NCBI RefSeq assembly: GCF_017306585.1
Contig: NZ_JAFKIC010000114.1
Location: forward strand, 1-64,000
Direction of reading: 5' to 3'
From: Mesorhizobium sp.
GTDB taxonomy: Bacteria > Pseudomonadota > Alphaproteobacteria > Rhizobiales > Rhizobiaceae
DNA: 64,000 nt
In this document: positions 52,068-60,835 of the stretch, one piece after another
Layout: each line of letters opens with the position of its first letter
How positions within the stretch are numbered: the first letter of the stretch is position 1
Notes under the pieces: generated by a model
What the model was told of the DNA's origin: nothing
The model's database searches: none
The model's input: the letters and a program-made list of their open reading frames with translations, nothing else
Program-made: the position numbers and the translations under genes

Positions 52068-52463
52068 ATGGCTAAATATCAGGGCGGATGCCTGTGCGGG
52101 ACGGTGCGCTATAGCGCCGATGCGGCACCGATCAACGAACGCATCTGCCATTGCCGGCTCTGCCAGCGGGCGATCGGCGGCGCCTTCAACGCGCGTGTTC
52201 TGTTCCGCATCGAGGACGTGACCATCGAAGGGCAGTGGGCGAGCGTGAACACCTCGCCGGATCTCAAGCGCGGCTTTTGCCCGAACTGCGGCACGACGAT
52301 GTTTTCGCGCCGCGATTCCGCCGGCATCATAGGCGTCACCACGGGTTCGCTCGACGATCCGTCGCTGTTTCGCCCGCAAATGCATATTTTCACCGCCTCG
52401 AAGCAGGCATGGGTACAGATCGACGATGGCCTGCCACAGTATGAGGCCGGCCCGCCAGCGTAG
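52068..52463 (+). CDS. GFA (Gfa-like/CENP-V) zinc-binding protein
   Basis: 131 aa. Cysteine pattern C8-C10, C27-x-C29-xx-C32 and C71-xx-C74 (GGCLCGTVRYS; ICHCRLCQRAIGGAF; GFCPNCGTTMF) is the GFA zinc signature. Family named for glutathione-dependent formaldehyde activation, though most members' role is unknown. Divergent from the oxygenase gene. Confidence 0.92.
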   Translation: MAKYQGGCLCGTVRYSADAAPINERICHCRLCQRAIGGAFNARVLFRIEDVTIEGQWASVNTSPDLKRGFCPNCGTTMFSRRDSAGIIGVTTGSLDDPSLFRPQMHIFTASKQAWVQIDDGLPQYEAGPPA

Positions 52464-52611
52464 TTTCGCTGCTCCTCCCGCTGGGATTCAACAGGCGACC
52501 ATGACCAAAATTTAATCCAAATCGACACGCGATAGCCGGCAAAGCGTCATTGGCGAGCCATCATTGTCTTCCTATCTATGCTGCGCGGGCCGGCATTCGA
52601 GGAGACGACGG

Positions 52612-52809
52612 ATGAACGACACCATCAGCACCCTGGACGAGCTCTTGAGCGATCCGATGGTCCTGCTTGTGATGGAGCGCGACCGCGTGCATCCCGACCA
52701 GGTCCGTTTGCTGCTCGAACGGGCTCGTCGGCCTTCCCAGGACGAGCCTGCCGTTCCCCCCGCCCATGTGATCGCAAGGACATGTCAGAAACTCTGGCTG
52801 TGCCCGTAG
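52612..52809 (+). CDS. Hypothetical microprotein
   Basis: 65 aa, mildly acidic, predicted helical (STLDELLSDPMVLLVMERDR, VHPDQVRLLLERARRPSQDE). No family recognised. GGAG 8 bases before the ATG at 52612 supports translation. A hairpin (52835-52858) follows. Confidence 0.6.
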   Translation: MNDTISTLDELLSDPMVLLVMERDRVHPDQVRLLLERARRPSQDEPAVPPAHVIARTCQKLWLCP

Positions 52810-52834
52810 GTCCGCGGCGTGACCTGCGCGAATG

Positions 52835-52858
52835 CAAACCGGCAACTTGGCCGGTTTG
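52835..52858 (+). terminator. Hairpin after the microprotein gene
   Basis: CAAACCGGC pairs with GCCGGTTTG around AACTTG; no T-tract on the plus strand. Confidence 0.5.
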
Positions 52859-52993
52859 AGGTGCGCGTTGCTTCGGCACCAGCTTACAAATCCGTAAATT
52901 GATTATCCCGCCCGTGACGATAAGGCTTGCCCGCGATAGGCCAACAATGGTCTGATCCCCCAGAAGCCCGATCTCTCACACACGGAATCCGAC

Positions 52994-53866
52994 ATGGCTG
53001 ACATCTGCACCCAGGGCGTGGATACGGGTTTCGTCGGCCTCGGATATGCAAAGGTCGCTTTCCTGGGGCTGGTGCAAGGCATCACCGAGCTGCTGCCGAT
53101 TTCCTCGACCGCCCACATGCGCATCGTGCCGGCGGTGCTCGGTTGGCAGGATCCGGGTTCCGCTTTCTCCGCCGCCATGCAGCTTGCCGCGCTTGCCGCC
53201 GTCGTCAGCTATTTCTGGAGCGACGTCAGGGAGCTGCTGTTCGGATCGCTTGGGGCCCTGACGCGTCGCGATTTCGCCGACCGGCATTTCCGGATGGCCT
53301 TCTGGATCGTGATGGCGACGATCCCGATCATCATCGCCGGCTTGGCGCTGTCTGGCGTTCTCAATGCCTGCAATTCGCCGCTGCGCAGTCTGAGCGTCAT
53401 CGGCTGGTCGTGCATCGTCATGGCGATCCTGCTGGCGCTGGCGGAGATTTTCGCCCGCCACCGTCTCACCATGGCTCAGGCGTCGCCCGCCGATGCGCTC
53501 CTTGTCGGCCTTGCGCAGGTCGGCGCTCTGATACCTGGTGTCTCACGGTCGGGCTCGACCCTGACGGCGGCGCTGGGCCTCGGCTTCAAGCGGGAGGAGG
53601 CGGCTCGCTTTTCGTTCCTGCTCGGCCTGCCCGCGATCGCGCTCGCCGGCCTCAAGGAATTGTGGGAACTGCACAAGGTCCATCTCGATGGCCATGGATG
53701 GTCGGTGCTTGCTGTCGGACTGGTCGTCGCCTCGATTTCCGCCTTCTTCGCCATCTGGGGGCTGATGCGGGTGCTGGAGCGCTTCTCCGCCTGGCCCTTC
53801 GTCATCTATCGTGGCGTGCTTGGAGTGGTCCTGCTGCTCTGCGTGGCGATGGGATGGCTTGCCTGA
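52994..53866 (+). CDS. uppP: Undecaprenyl-diphosphatase UppP (BacA)
   Basis: 290 aa, about eight membrane helices. Converts undecaprenyl diphosphate to the monophosphate at the periplasmic face, recycling the lipid carrier; overproduction confers bacitracin tolerance. Active-site motifs GITELLPISSTAHMRI (29-44) and GVSRSGSTLTAALGLGFKRE (around 182-201) are intact. Start ATG 52994 gives the normal length. First of a run of envelope genes. Confidence 0.93.
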   Translation: MADICTQGVDTGFVGLGYAKVAFLGLVQGITELLPISSTAHMRIVPAVLGWQDPGSAFSAAMQLAALAAVVSYFWSDVRELLFGSLGALTRRDFADRHFRMAFWIVMATIPIIIAGLALSGVLNACNSPLRSLSVIGWSCIVMAILLALAEIFARHRLTMAQASPADALLVGLAQVGALIPGVSRSGSTLTAALGLGFKREEAARFSFLLGLPAIALAGLKELWELHKVHLDGHGWSVLAVGLVVASISAFFAIWGLMRVLERFSAWPFVIYRGVLGVVLLLCVAMGWLA

Positions 53867-54071
53867 TACAGACCGGCACGGAAGCAAAGGCGCGTGGCGT
53901 GGCTCGTTTCGATGCGAGGCTTCGGGCTGACGTGTCGGGAGCTCTGTGTTGCACGGTTGCAACCCTGAACCTGCCTGATTCGCTCTCTGAAGATGTGATC
54001 GTCCGCTTTCATTGACACCAGATGATTTCAGCCTTTAACGTTCTGTTAACAAACAGAAGGGGCGGGGCCGC

Positions 54072-54698
54072 ATGGCATCCTCGATGGGTTGGCGCCGCAA
54101 GGCGAAGGGGCTGGGGCTGGCTGTCGCCTTGTCCGTTTTCTGCGCGGCGGCGGGTTCCGCCTATGCCGCGCCTGCCTCCATGGTTGTCGGTGGCCAGACG
54201 TCCCAGCCGATCGGCCACTATGATTTCTGCAAGATCCATGTCGCCGAATGCTCGATCCGCTCGCCCAACAGCGTCCCCGAACATTTGACCAGCAAATTGC
54301 TGCACGAGATTTCGGCGGTGAACCTTTCGGTCAACACCCGCGTCAAGCCGATGAGCGATCTCGACAATTACGGCAAGGACGAATGGTGGGCCTATCCGGA
54401 CAATGGCTTCGGCGACTGCGAGGACTACGCGCTGGAAAAACGGCGCGAGCTCAACGGCATGGGCATCGCCATCGCCAATCTCCTGATGACCGTGGTTCGC
54501 AAGCCCGATGGCGAAGGCCATGCCGTGCTTACGGTTCGCACGGACAAGGGCGACTTCATCCTCGACAATCTCGTCGACAAGGTTCGCCTCTGGAACCAGA
54601 CGCCATACCGGTATCTGAAAAGACAGGCGAGCGACAACACAGGCCACTGGGTCTCCATCCTCGGCGGCGACGAACAGCTGGTCAGCTCAGTGAAATAG
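54072..54698 (+). CDS. Bacterial transglutaminase-like cysteine proteinase (BTLCP)
   Basis: 208 aa with signal peptide (KGLGLAVALSVFCAAAGSAYAAP). Papain-like triad visible: Cys116 in GFGDCEDYALEKRREL, His150 in GEGHAVLTVR, Asp165 in FILDN. Related to the LapG protease that cleaves a surface adhesin in biofilm control, but no lapD or adhesin gene is present here. GGGGCGGGG precedes the start. Periplasmic. Confidence 0.9.
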   Translation: MASSMGWRRKAKGLGLAVALSVFCAAAGSAYAAPASMVVGGQTSQPIGHYDFCKIHVAECSIRSPNSVPEHLTSKLLHEISAVNLSVNTRVKPMSDLDNYGKDEWWAYPDNGFGDCEDYALEKRRELNGMGIAIANLLMTVVRKPDGEGHAVLTVRTDKGDFILDNLVDKVRLWNQTPYRYLKRQASDNTGHWVSILGGDEQLVSSVK

Positions 54699-54817
54699 TC
54701 TTGCCCGCGGCGGCAGGCCGGGTGCAAAACCCGTCCGCGCTCCGGACCGATCTTCCAACATGGCGCTCCGCGATGCTATTCACGGCGGCTCATTGGAATT
54801 GGTGACCCCGCAGGCGT

Positions 54818-55603
54818 ATGGATTTTCTGACACTTCTCAACTGGGCGCCTCTGCTGCTGGCGCTGGGCAAGGCCGCGCTGCCGCATGCCGCCGCCACGAT
54901 CGTCGCGTCAGGCCAGTGGTTCGCGTCGGTGCCGCCGTGCCGCGACTTTGTCTTCGAGACGGCGAGCTATTTCGTCTGCGAGGTCGATCCGAAGCGGTAC
55001 TCGATAGAACTGTTCTGGAAAGATCCTGACGGCAAGCCCTATCAATCGCTGCACAATCTCGACAATGCGCAGCGCGCGGCGGGGCGTACCATGCTGTTTG
55101 CCACCAATGCCGGCATGTACCATCCGGACCTCAGGCCTGTCGGCCTCTATGTCGAGCGTGGCCAGGAAATGGCCGGGGTGAAGACGGGATCGGGAAGCGG
55201 CAATTTTTCGCTGCAGCCGAACGGCATCTTCTACATAAGTCGCGGCAAGGCAGCGGTTCGGGCAACCAGGGATTTCGTCAGGAAGCGGCCATCGACCGAA
55301 TACGCGACCCAGTCGGGGCCGATGCTGGTCATCGATGGCGAACTGCATCCGAAGTTCCAGGCCGACAGCACATCACGCAAGACCCGGGACGGCGTCGGCG
55401 TGAGAAAGGACGGCGTCGCGGTCTTCGCGATTTCGAACGGCACCGTTACGTTCCACGCCTTCGCGCGTCTGTTTCGCGACGCGCTTGGCTGCGACAATGC
55501 GCTGTTTCTCGACGGGTCCATCTCGAGCCTGCTTGCTCCCGCCATCAACCGCAACGATGACTACTGGAACCTGGGACCGATGATCGGCGTCTTCAGGCGC
55601 TAG
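54818..55603 (+). CDS. Phosphodiester glycosidase (NAGPA/YigE-like)
   Basis: 261 aa. FATNAGMYHPDLRPVGLYVE (95-114), SGPMLVIDGELHPKF, VRKDGVAVFAISNGTVTFHA and DNALFLDGSISSLLAP match the NAGPA domain (N-acetylglucosamine-1-phosphodiester glycosidase fold). Short N-terminal hydrophobic segment (FLTLLNWAPLLLALGKAALP) may anchor or export it. Substrate uncertain. The stop codon is inside a dispersed palindrome. Confidence 0.88.
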   Translation: MDFLTLLNWAPLLLALGKAALPHAAATIVASGQWFASVPPCRDFVFETASYFVCEVDPKRYSIELFWKDPDGKPYQSLHNLDNAQRAAGRTMLFATNAGMYHPDLRPVGLYVERGQEMAGVKTGSGSGNFSLQPNGIFYISRGKAAVRATRDFVRKRPSTEYATQSGPMLVIDGELHPKFQADSTSRKTRDGVGVRKDGVAVFAISNGTVTFHAFARLFRDALGCDNALFLDGSISSLLAPAINRNDDYWNLGPMIGVFRR

Positions 55604-55651
55604 AGCCGGGTGATTTCAGGTCGCCTCGACCTGAAATCTGAATCCGGCTCT
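55602..55651. repeat. Nested palindromic repeat overlapping a stop codon
   Basis: Outer arms AGAGCCGG/CCGGCTCT (55602-55609 and 55644-55651) enclose a perfect 12-bp inverted repeat GATTTCAGGTCG/CGACCTGAAATC (55612-55623 and 55627-55638). A second hairpin AGCATGA/TCATGCT follows to about 55714. The sequence resembles a repeat common in Mesorhizobium and relatives and may terminate both convergent genes. Confidence 0.7.
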
Positions 55652-55706
55652 AAATCAAAGAGATAGAGCATGATATCGGGACAACCGGTACCCGTTTGTC
55701 CAGGCT

Positions 55707-56351
55707 TCATGCTCCGGGATCAGCCGGCTCTCGCTTGCCGCCATAACGCAGCCTGATGACGACCACGGCGACGATGATCGCGGCGAGCACTGCGACCGCC
55801 GCCATGCCGAACAGGCTGGTTGCATCAAGCTCGGGCAGGCTGTCGGCTCCCTTGGCGACCAGCCATCCCGGCGACAGCACGGCCGGGGCCCATATGATGG
55901 CCGACAGGATGTTGGCGATCTGGAAGCGGCGCCGGTTCATGCCCATCATGCCCGCGACCAATGGCACTGTGGCGCGCACCGGGCCGAAGAAACGGCCGAT
56001 GAAAACCGCGGCGAAGCCATAGCGATGGAAGAACAGCCGCGCTCGGGCAATCTCCCGGCGATAGCGGCGAAGCGGCCATTTGTGCACGACGCCGCGTCCG
56101 AGCCATTTGCCGAGAAAAAAGGAGACGGTATCGCCGAGAGCCGCCCCGATCATTGCTGCCAGCAGGACGGGCAGGGGGGCGATTATGCCGGCGCCGACCA
56201 GACCGCCGACAATGACCAGCACCGTGGTGCCGGGCAACAGGATGCCGACGAGAACGAGCGACTCGCCGAAAGCCAGCAATCCGACGATAAGGCCGGCCCA
56301 GGCCTGATGGTTCTCAATGAAACAAACGCTCTGGTCGATGAACGACTGCAC
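55707..56351 (-). CDS. DedA-family membrane protein
   Basis: 214 aa, about five helices. FLGKWLGRGVVHKWPLRRYR and FIGRFFGPVRATVPLVAGMM (around 118-137) carry the DedA acidic/arginine motif FGR..GPVR. DedA proteins include undecaprenyl-phosphate flippases, which fits with uppP 2.5 kb away. GTG start at 56351 with GGAG at 5 bases. Confidence 0.9.
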   Translation of the reverse strand: MQSFIDQSVCFIENHQAWAGLIVGLLAFGESLVLVGILLPGTTVLVIVGGLVGAGIIAPLPVLLAAMIGAALGDTVSFFLGKWLGRGVVHKWPLRRYRREIARARLFFHRYGFAAVFIGRFFGPVRATVPLVAGMMGMNRRRFQIANILSAIIWAPAVLSPGWLVAKGADSLPELDATSLFGMAAVAVLAAIIVAVVVIRLRYGGKREPADPGA

Positions 56352-56377
56352 GCAATCTCCCTGGTCAAAAGCGTTTC

Positions 56378-57343
56378 TCAGCTGCCGTTGCCGAGCAGGC
56401 CCCTGAGCTCGTCGAGCTTTTCGTTGACGAGCCAGCCGTAGTAATTTTCCACCGGCAGCTTGCGGCCCTTGCCGCTGGCAAGCGCCGCCGCACGCTGCCG
56501 GGGCTGGCCGACATTATAGAGCGTGGCCGTGATGCCCGGATTGCCCGATATGTCGAAGCCCTGTTCCTTGTAGGCGTCGATCGAGTCCCGCACGATCGCG
56601 GCGATGTAGACGATGCTGCGGTCGGGATCCATGACATCGCGATAGATGGCCTGCGGGTGGTCCGGCGAGAGCTTGTCATAGCCGCTCACCTTGTTGACCA
56701 GATCGGTCACCTCCAGCGCGGTCAGCGGGCTGATCTGGCCGAGCCCGAATGTCTGGCCGGCGAAGAAGGGCTGGAAGAATGCCTGCTGGAAGGTCATCGC
56801 GTCATAGGTGACGCCATCGACCGTCCTGCCCCGGAAATGCTCGACCCAGACCCGGTCGCGGCAGCTCCACAGGGCGGCACTGTCCTTCGCTTGCGCGCAG
56901 GCGGCGAATTCCGGCCGCTGGACGAAGGTCTGCACCGGGACGCCCTTGTAGCGGAAAGCGAAGTCGAGGCCGGAATAGGACAGCGCTTTCACGTAGTAGG
57001 TCTGCACCGAGCCGACGGCCGTCACATTGTATGTGTGTTCTCCGACCAGCGCGCCGACGATGTGGATGGGGTCGATATCGTAGGCCGCGGCGACCTGCTT
57101 GATATGCGCGATCAGCTTCTTCTCGCGCTTCAGCAGCGCGACGATCTTCTCGTATTTTTCCTCATAAGTGGTCTTGAAGGCGCGGGTTCGCGTCGCGGAG
57201 GCTTCCGGAATGGTCGGCTGCGTCTCGGAACGATTGCCCGGAGGAACGACCACCAGCCCGCTCGCATCAGCCATCGGCGCGAGAGCCGCGCCGCCGAAGG
57301 CAACGAGCAGGAGGACCAGAAGAAGTCGCTGCAATGCAATCAT
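56378..57343 (-). CDS. DUF1402 secreted protein
   Basis: 321 aa with a signal peptide (IALQRLLLVLLLVAFGGAAL and MADASG). DUF1402 signature region AAYDIDPIHIVGALVGEHTY (about 96-115) resembles lytic transglycosylase-like helices, and FGLGQISPLTALEVTDLVNK follows the G-L-x-Q-I-S pattern of SLT domains. Rhizobial family of unknown function, possibly peptidoglycan-active. Divergent from a GH25 gene. Upstream AAGG lies before the ATG. Confidence 0.85.
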   Translation of the reverse strand: MIALQRLLLVLLLVAFGGAALAPMADASGLVVVPPGNRSETQPTIPEASATRTRAFKTTYEEKYEKIVALLKREKKLIAHIKQVAAAYDIDPIHIVGALVGEHTYNVTAVGSVQTYYVKALSYSGLDFAFRYKGVPVQTFVQRPEFAACAQAKDSAALWSCRDRVWVEHFRGRTVDGVTYDAMTFQQAFFQPFFAGQTFGLGQISPLTALEVTDLVNKVSGYDKLSPDHPQAIYRDVMDPDRSIVYIAAIVRDSIDAYKEQGFDISGNPGITATLYNVGQPRQRAAALASGKGRKLPVENYYGWLVNEKLDELRGLLGNGS

Positions 57344-57580
57344 CGGGCGCCTTTTTTGCAGTTGCGGAACCTGTCGGCAAAAAGCGCCGCATACCGTTCT
57401 CAACAGCCACATCGTGGCGCTGTCAAGGCTGTGCCGGCACTCGGCGGCGAATGTCTGAAATGGGCCACAGCTATGGTAAAAAACTTGATTCAAACTTTAT
57501 TGGTAATTTCTCGTTCATAACTCGTCTGGTTGTCCGTTGGCTGTCGCCCTCGGTCTGTTGTGTTTTGAGTACAGGTCCAG

Positions 57581-58654
57581 ATGCGGTTACCAGGCATCGT
57601 CAGTTTCATCGTCGCATCTTTGTGCCTTGCCGGCTGCTCGTCGACATCGGGCATGGACGCGCTCGACATCCAGAAACCTTCGAACGAGACCACGAGTTCC
57701 GTGGTGCGGCCAAGCGCGCCGGTCGCATCCGCCCCGGTGGCCAAATCCGGCAATGCGCGCAGGCTGGCGACGGCCGCGCCTGCCGGCGAGCCCGCTCGGC
57801 CCTTCGGCCTTGCCGAGGAGGAGACGGTTGCATTCCCGGCGCCTGATCTGCCCGACAGCGTCGATCCGCCGGTCGAACCGGTCGCGCTGGTGTCTCCGCC
57901 GAAACGTCTGTCGCGGCCGGCTCCCGCAATGCTCGCTGGGCCGGTGACGCGCAACGGCTTTCGCGACGCCAAGCCGATCAATTTCGGCCGTTCCTCGCCC
58001 CGCCACCTTGCCGTGCACGGTGTCGACGTGTCGCGCTGGCAGGGCAATGTGAACTGGGAGAAGCTGCGCGCCCAGGGCGCCAACTTCGCCTATATCAAGG
58101 CCACCGACGGCGGCGACCACCTCGATCCGATGTTCATGAAGAACTGGCGCGGCGCTGATGCCGCCGGCCTGAAGCGCGGCGCCTATCATTTCTTCTACTG
58201 GTGCCGGGTCGCCAGCGAACAGGCTGACTGGTTCATTCGCAACGTGCCCAAGGTCGATGGCGCGCTGCCGCCGGTGATCGACGTCGAATGGAATGGCGGC
58301 TCCTCCTGCAAGCGGCGGCCATCGCGTGAAAAGGTGCTGGAGAAGATGCAGGTGTTCATGGACAAGCTGGAGCGTCACTATGGCCAGCGTCCGATCATCT
58401 ATACCGCGCCGGATTTCTATCGCGACAATCTGCAGGGCGCTTTCCCCGACTATCCGTTCTGGTTGCGCGCCGTGGCGCAGCACCCGTCCAAGGTGTATCC
58501 CGGCCGCAAATGGCTGTTCTGGCAGTATTCGGGTTCGGGCCTGTCCCATGGCGTCACCGGCCGCATCGATCTCAACGTCTTCCATGGCGACGAGCGGCAA
58601 TGGCGCGCCTGGGCCGGCGGCGGCGGCCGGCAGATGATGGCGGACGCGGACTAG
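57581..58654 (+). CDS. GH25-family muramidase lipoprotein
   Basis: 357 aa. Lipoprotein signal RLPGIVSFIVASLCLAGC with lipid cysteine at residue 19, then about 125 residues of low-complexity Pro/Ala/Ser linker. The GH25 (Chalaropsis lysozyme-like) domain spans about 140-345: HGVDVSRWQGNVNWEKLR with D149, PVIDVEWNGG with D234 and E236, and FWLRAVAQHPSKVYPGRKWL. Likely cuts or remodels peptidoglycan at the envelope. Divergent from DUF1402. Confidence 0.92.
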   Translation: MRLPGIVSFIVASLCLAGCSSTSGMDALDIQKPSNETTSSVVRPSAPVASAPVAKSGNARRLATAAPAGEPARPFGLAEEETVAFPAPDLPDSVDPPVEPVALVSPPKRLSRPAPAMLAGPVTRNGFRDAKPINFGRSSPRHLAVHGVDVSRWQGNVNWEKLRAQGANFAYIKATDGGDHLDPMFMKNWRGADAAGLKRGAYHFFYWCRVASEQADWFIRNVPKVDGALPPVIDVEWNGGSSCKRRPSREKVLEKMQVFMDKLERHYGQRPIIYTAPDFYRDNLQGAFPDYPFWLRAVAQHPSKVYPGRKWLFWQYSGSGLSHGVTGRIDLNVFHGDERQWRAWAGGGGRQMMADAD

Positions 58655-58871
58655 GAGAGGGGCGGGAGCATTCTCGACCGGGCTTTCCAGGCGGTCGAGC
58701 TGCTCTGCCTGGGCTGCGGCGGAACCGAATTGAAAAAACTGTGAACGGCCACGCTCCATGCGTGCTGGATTGGCGCGGGCGCGGCGCTATGATCAGGTGT
58801 CTTGGCCATCCTGATCGAGGTGATCGGGCGGGCTTTGCGACAGCGCCATCAGGGCGCCTTGGGACACGGCT

Positions 58872-59162
58872 ATGTTTGGACTCGGCTGGGATCATCTCGT
58901 GGTGATCTTCGTGGTGGCGATGGTGGTTTTCGGACCAGGAGAGCTGCCGAACGTCATGCGCTCGCTTGGCGCCACGATGAAGACGGTCAATCGCTATGTC
59001 GGCGATTTCCGCAAGCAGTTCGACGACGCCATGCGTGAGGCGGAGAAAGAACTCGACCTCGAAGAAACCCGTTCGAAGCTTCAGGATGCCGCAACCAGCG
59101 TGGCGCGGGACCCCGGCGGAACGGCTGAGAAAGAGCATGGCCAGGACGCACGGACCGCCTAG
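58872..59162 (+). CDS. TatA/TatB-like protein, without other Tat genes
   Basis: 96 aa. One N-terminal helix (FGLGWDHLVVIFVVAMVVFG) then PGELPNVMRSLGATMKTVNR, the TatA/B hinge and amphipathic helix, and a charged tail (REAEKELDLEETRSKLQDAA). Closest to TatB in layout. No tatC or partner tatA in the window, so it is a paralog or a separated gene. Five bases before corA. Confidence 0.85.
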   Translation: MFGLGWDHLVVIFVVAMVVFGPGELPNVMRSLGATMKTVNRYVGDFRKQFDDAMREAEKELDLEETRSKLQDAATSVARDPGGTAEKEHGQDARTA

Positions 59163-59167
59163 CCGCG

Positions 59168-60124
59168 ATGTTCAGCGCCCATCCGCAAAGCAAGGCTTCG
59201 GACGCGACAAGGCGGGCGATCTGGCTTGATCTCTGCGATCCTGGACCGGCCGAAATCGCCGAGGTCGAGAAGCTGACCGGCGTTGCCATGCCGAGCCGTG
59301 AAAGCCTGAGCGAGATCGAAAGCTCCAGCCGGCTCAAGGCGCGCGAAGACGTGCTGACGATGAGCGTTCCCATGGTCACCCATGTCGAGGGCGATGCGCC
59401 ACAGGTCGCACCGGTTGGGTTCGTTCTGTCGCGCGAACGCCTCGTCACCGTCCGCTTCGCGGCATTGACGGCCTTCGACGCGGTCGCCGCAAAATTTGCC
59501 GACAGCTCAGGCCGCCCGGGCTCCAGCCTCGAAGTCTTCGTCGACCTCTGCGAGGAGATCGTCGATCATCTCGCCGACAGCCTCGAGCAGTCGGCGACGG
59601 AGTTGCGCACCCTGTCCGCGACGGCCTTCCATGTGCCCGACAGCGGCGGCCGCAAGGCGATCCGCTCGAACCGGGTCATTCGCGCTCAACTGCGTCATGT
59701 CGGCAGGCTCGGGGACCATCTGTCGGAGAAGCGCGACATCCTGTTGGCGTTGGGCCGTGCCATCGATTTCGCGTCGCGCATGACCGCGGACTGGAACGAC
59801 GGACAGATGGCTCAGCGCATGAGCGGCCTCAAGGAGGATGTGAACTCCCTGGATGACTACGAGGTCCACCTGGCCGACAAGGTGCAGTTCATGCTCGACG
59901 CCATGGTCGGCCTGATCGGGATCGCGCAGAACGATATCTTCAAGATCCTCACCATCGTCTCGATCGTCGGCATTCCTCCAACGCTGATCGCCGGCATCTA
60001 TGGCATGAACTTCAAGGGCATGCCTGAATATGACTGGACCTACGGCTATCCCTACGGGCTGGCGATGATCGCGCTAAGCGCGATCATTCCGCTGGTATGG
60101 TTCAAGTGGCGGGGCTGGTTCTGA
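59168..60124 (+). CDS. corA: CorA-type magnesium/cobalt transporter
   Basis: 318 aa. N-terminal cytoplasmic domain, then two helices: TIVSIVGIPPTLIAGIYGMN with the signature GMN at 279-281, and GLAMIALSAIIPLVWFKWRG. The loop between them contains PEYDW, slightly different from the usual MPEL. Starts 5 bases after the TatB-like gene, so probably co-transcribed. Imports divalent cations at the inner membrane. Confidence 0.93.
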   Translation: MFSAHPQSKASDATRRAIWLDLCDPGPAEIAEVEKLTGVAMPSRESLSEIESSSRLKAREDVLTMSVPMVTHVEGDAPQVAPVGFVLSRERLVTVRFAALTAFDAVAAKFADSSGRPGSSLEVFVDLCEEIVDHLADSLEQSATELRTLSATAFHVPDSGGRKAIRSNRVIRAQLRHVGRLGDHLSEKRDILLALGRAIDFASRMTADWNDGQMAQRMSGLKEDVNSLDDYEVHLADKVQFMLDAMVGLIGIAQNDIFKILTIVSIVGIPPTLIAGIYGMNFKGMPEYDWTYGYPYGLAMIALSAIIPLVWFKWRGWF

Positions 60125-60133
60125 AGCGTCGGC

Positions 60134-60322
60134 CTAGCGCAACTGCTCGCCCCGGCCGTTGCGTTCTTCGCTCAACCGCAACTGAGTTCTCAGGCTCATG
60201 ATCTCGGCGATCGCGGCATCGATCATGGTCAGCAGCGTCAGCGAGTCATGCTGGGTGGGGTCGGCTCTGACATAGGCGAGCTGGTTCACGATGTCGTTGT
60301 CGTCGTCGGCCGCGTCGCCCAT
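60134..60322 (-). CDS. Hypothetical microprotein
   Basis: 62 aa, acidic N-terminus (GDAADDDNDIVNQLAYVRAD), helical C-terminus (LTMIDAAIAEIMSLRTQLRL). No family recognised. Upstream GGAG fits the ATG at 60322 better than one six bases upstream. Convergent with corA, nine bases away. Confidence 0.6.
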   Translation of the reverse strand: MGDAADDDNDIVNQLAYVRADPTQHDSLTLLTMIDAAIAEIMSLRTQLRLSEERNGRGEQLR

Positions 60323-60463
60323 GCTCATTCTCCGACTGCTTCCTTTCAGGGCCTTCCACCTTAAGCCGATCGGCTCAGGCGTCAAATTACGCTTCCGCAA
60401 TCCGATGCGCCGGCGGTTCGGCGGGCGCGGCTCTTCCTTGTCCCACTGTGGGAGGAGGGGAGA

Positions 60464-60835
60464 CTATGCCTCGTTGACCATCGCCTCGATGTTGTAGCCA
60501 TCCGGGTCGAGCACGAAGCAGGCGTAATAGTTCGCACCATAGTCCGGACGGGGTCCGGGGCCGCCATTGTCCGAGGCGCCCGCCTCGAGCGCTGCGGTGT
60601 AGAAGGCATCGACCTCGGCCCGGCTGCCCACCCGGAAAGCAACATGCAGATGCGTCAGCGGCGGCTCTTCGTCCGTACTCTGGATCTCGAACAGGCTGCC
60701 GGCGCCGGCATCGAAAGCCCAGAACACATCCTCCTTTCCAAACGCCAGGCCGTATCCCAGCGGCGCGAAGGCGCGCTCGTAGAAGAGCTTGCTTCTCGCC
60801 AGGTCGCTGACGGCGATGGTTATGTGGTCGATCAT
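60464..60835 (-). CDS. VOC-family glyoxalase-like protein
   Basis: 123 aa. IDHITIAVSDLARSKLFYER, THLHVAFRVGSRAEVDAFYT, and NYYACFVLDPDGYNIEAMVN show the two beta-alpha-beta-beta-beta modules with metal positions His, Glu. Substrate unknown. Its start overlaps the LysR stop (ATGA), so the regulator and enzyme are co-translated. Confidence 0.88.
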   Translation of the reverse strand: MIDHITIAVSDLARSKLFYERAFAPLGYGLAFGKEDVFWAFDAGAGSLFEIQSTDEEPPLTHLHVAFRVGSRAEVDAFYTAALEAGASDNGGPGPRPDYGANYYACFVLDPDGYNIEAMVNEA

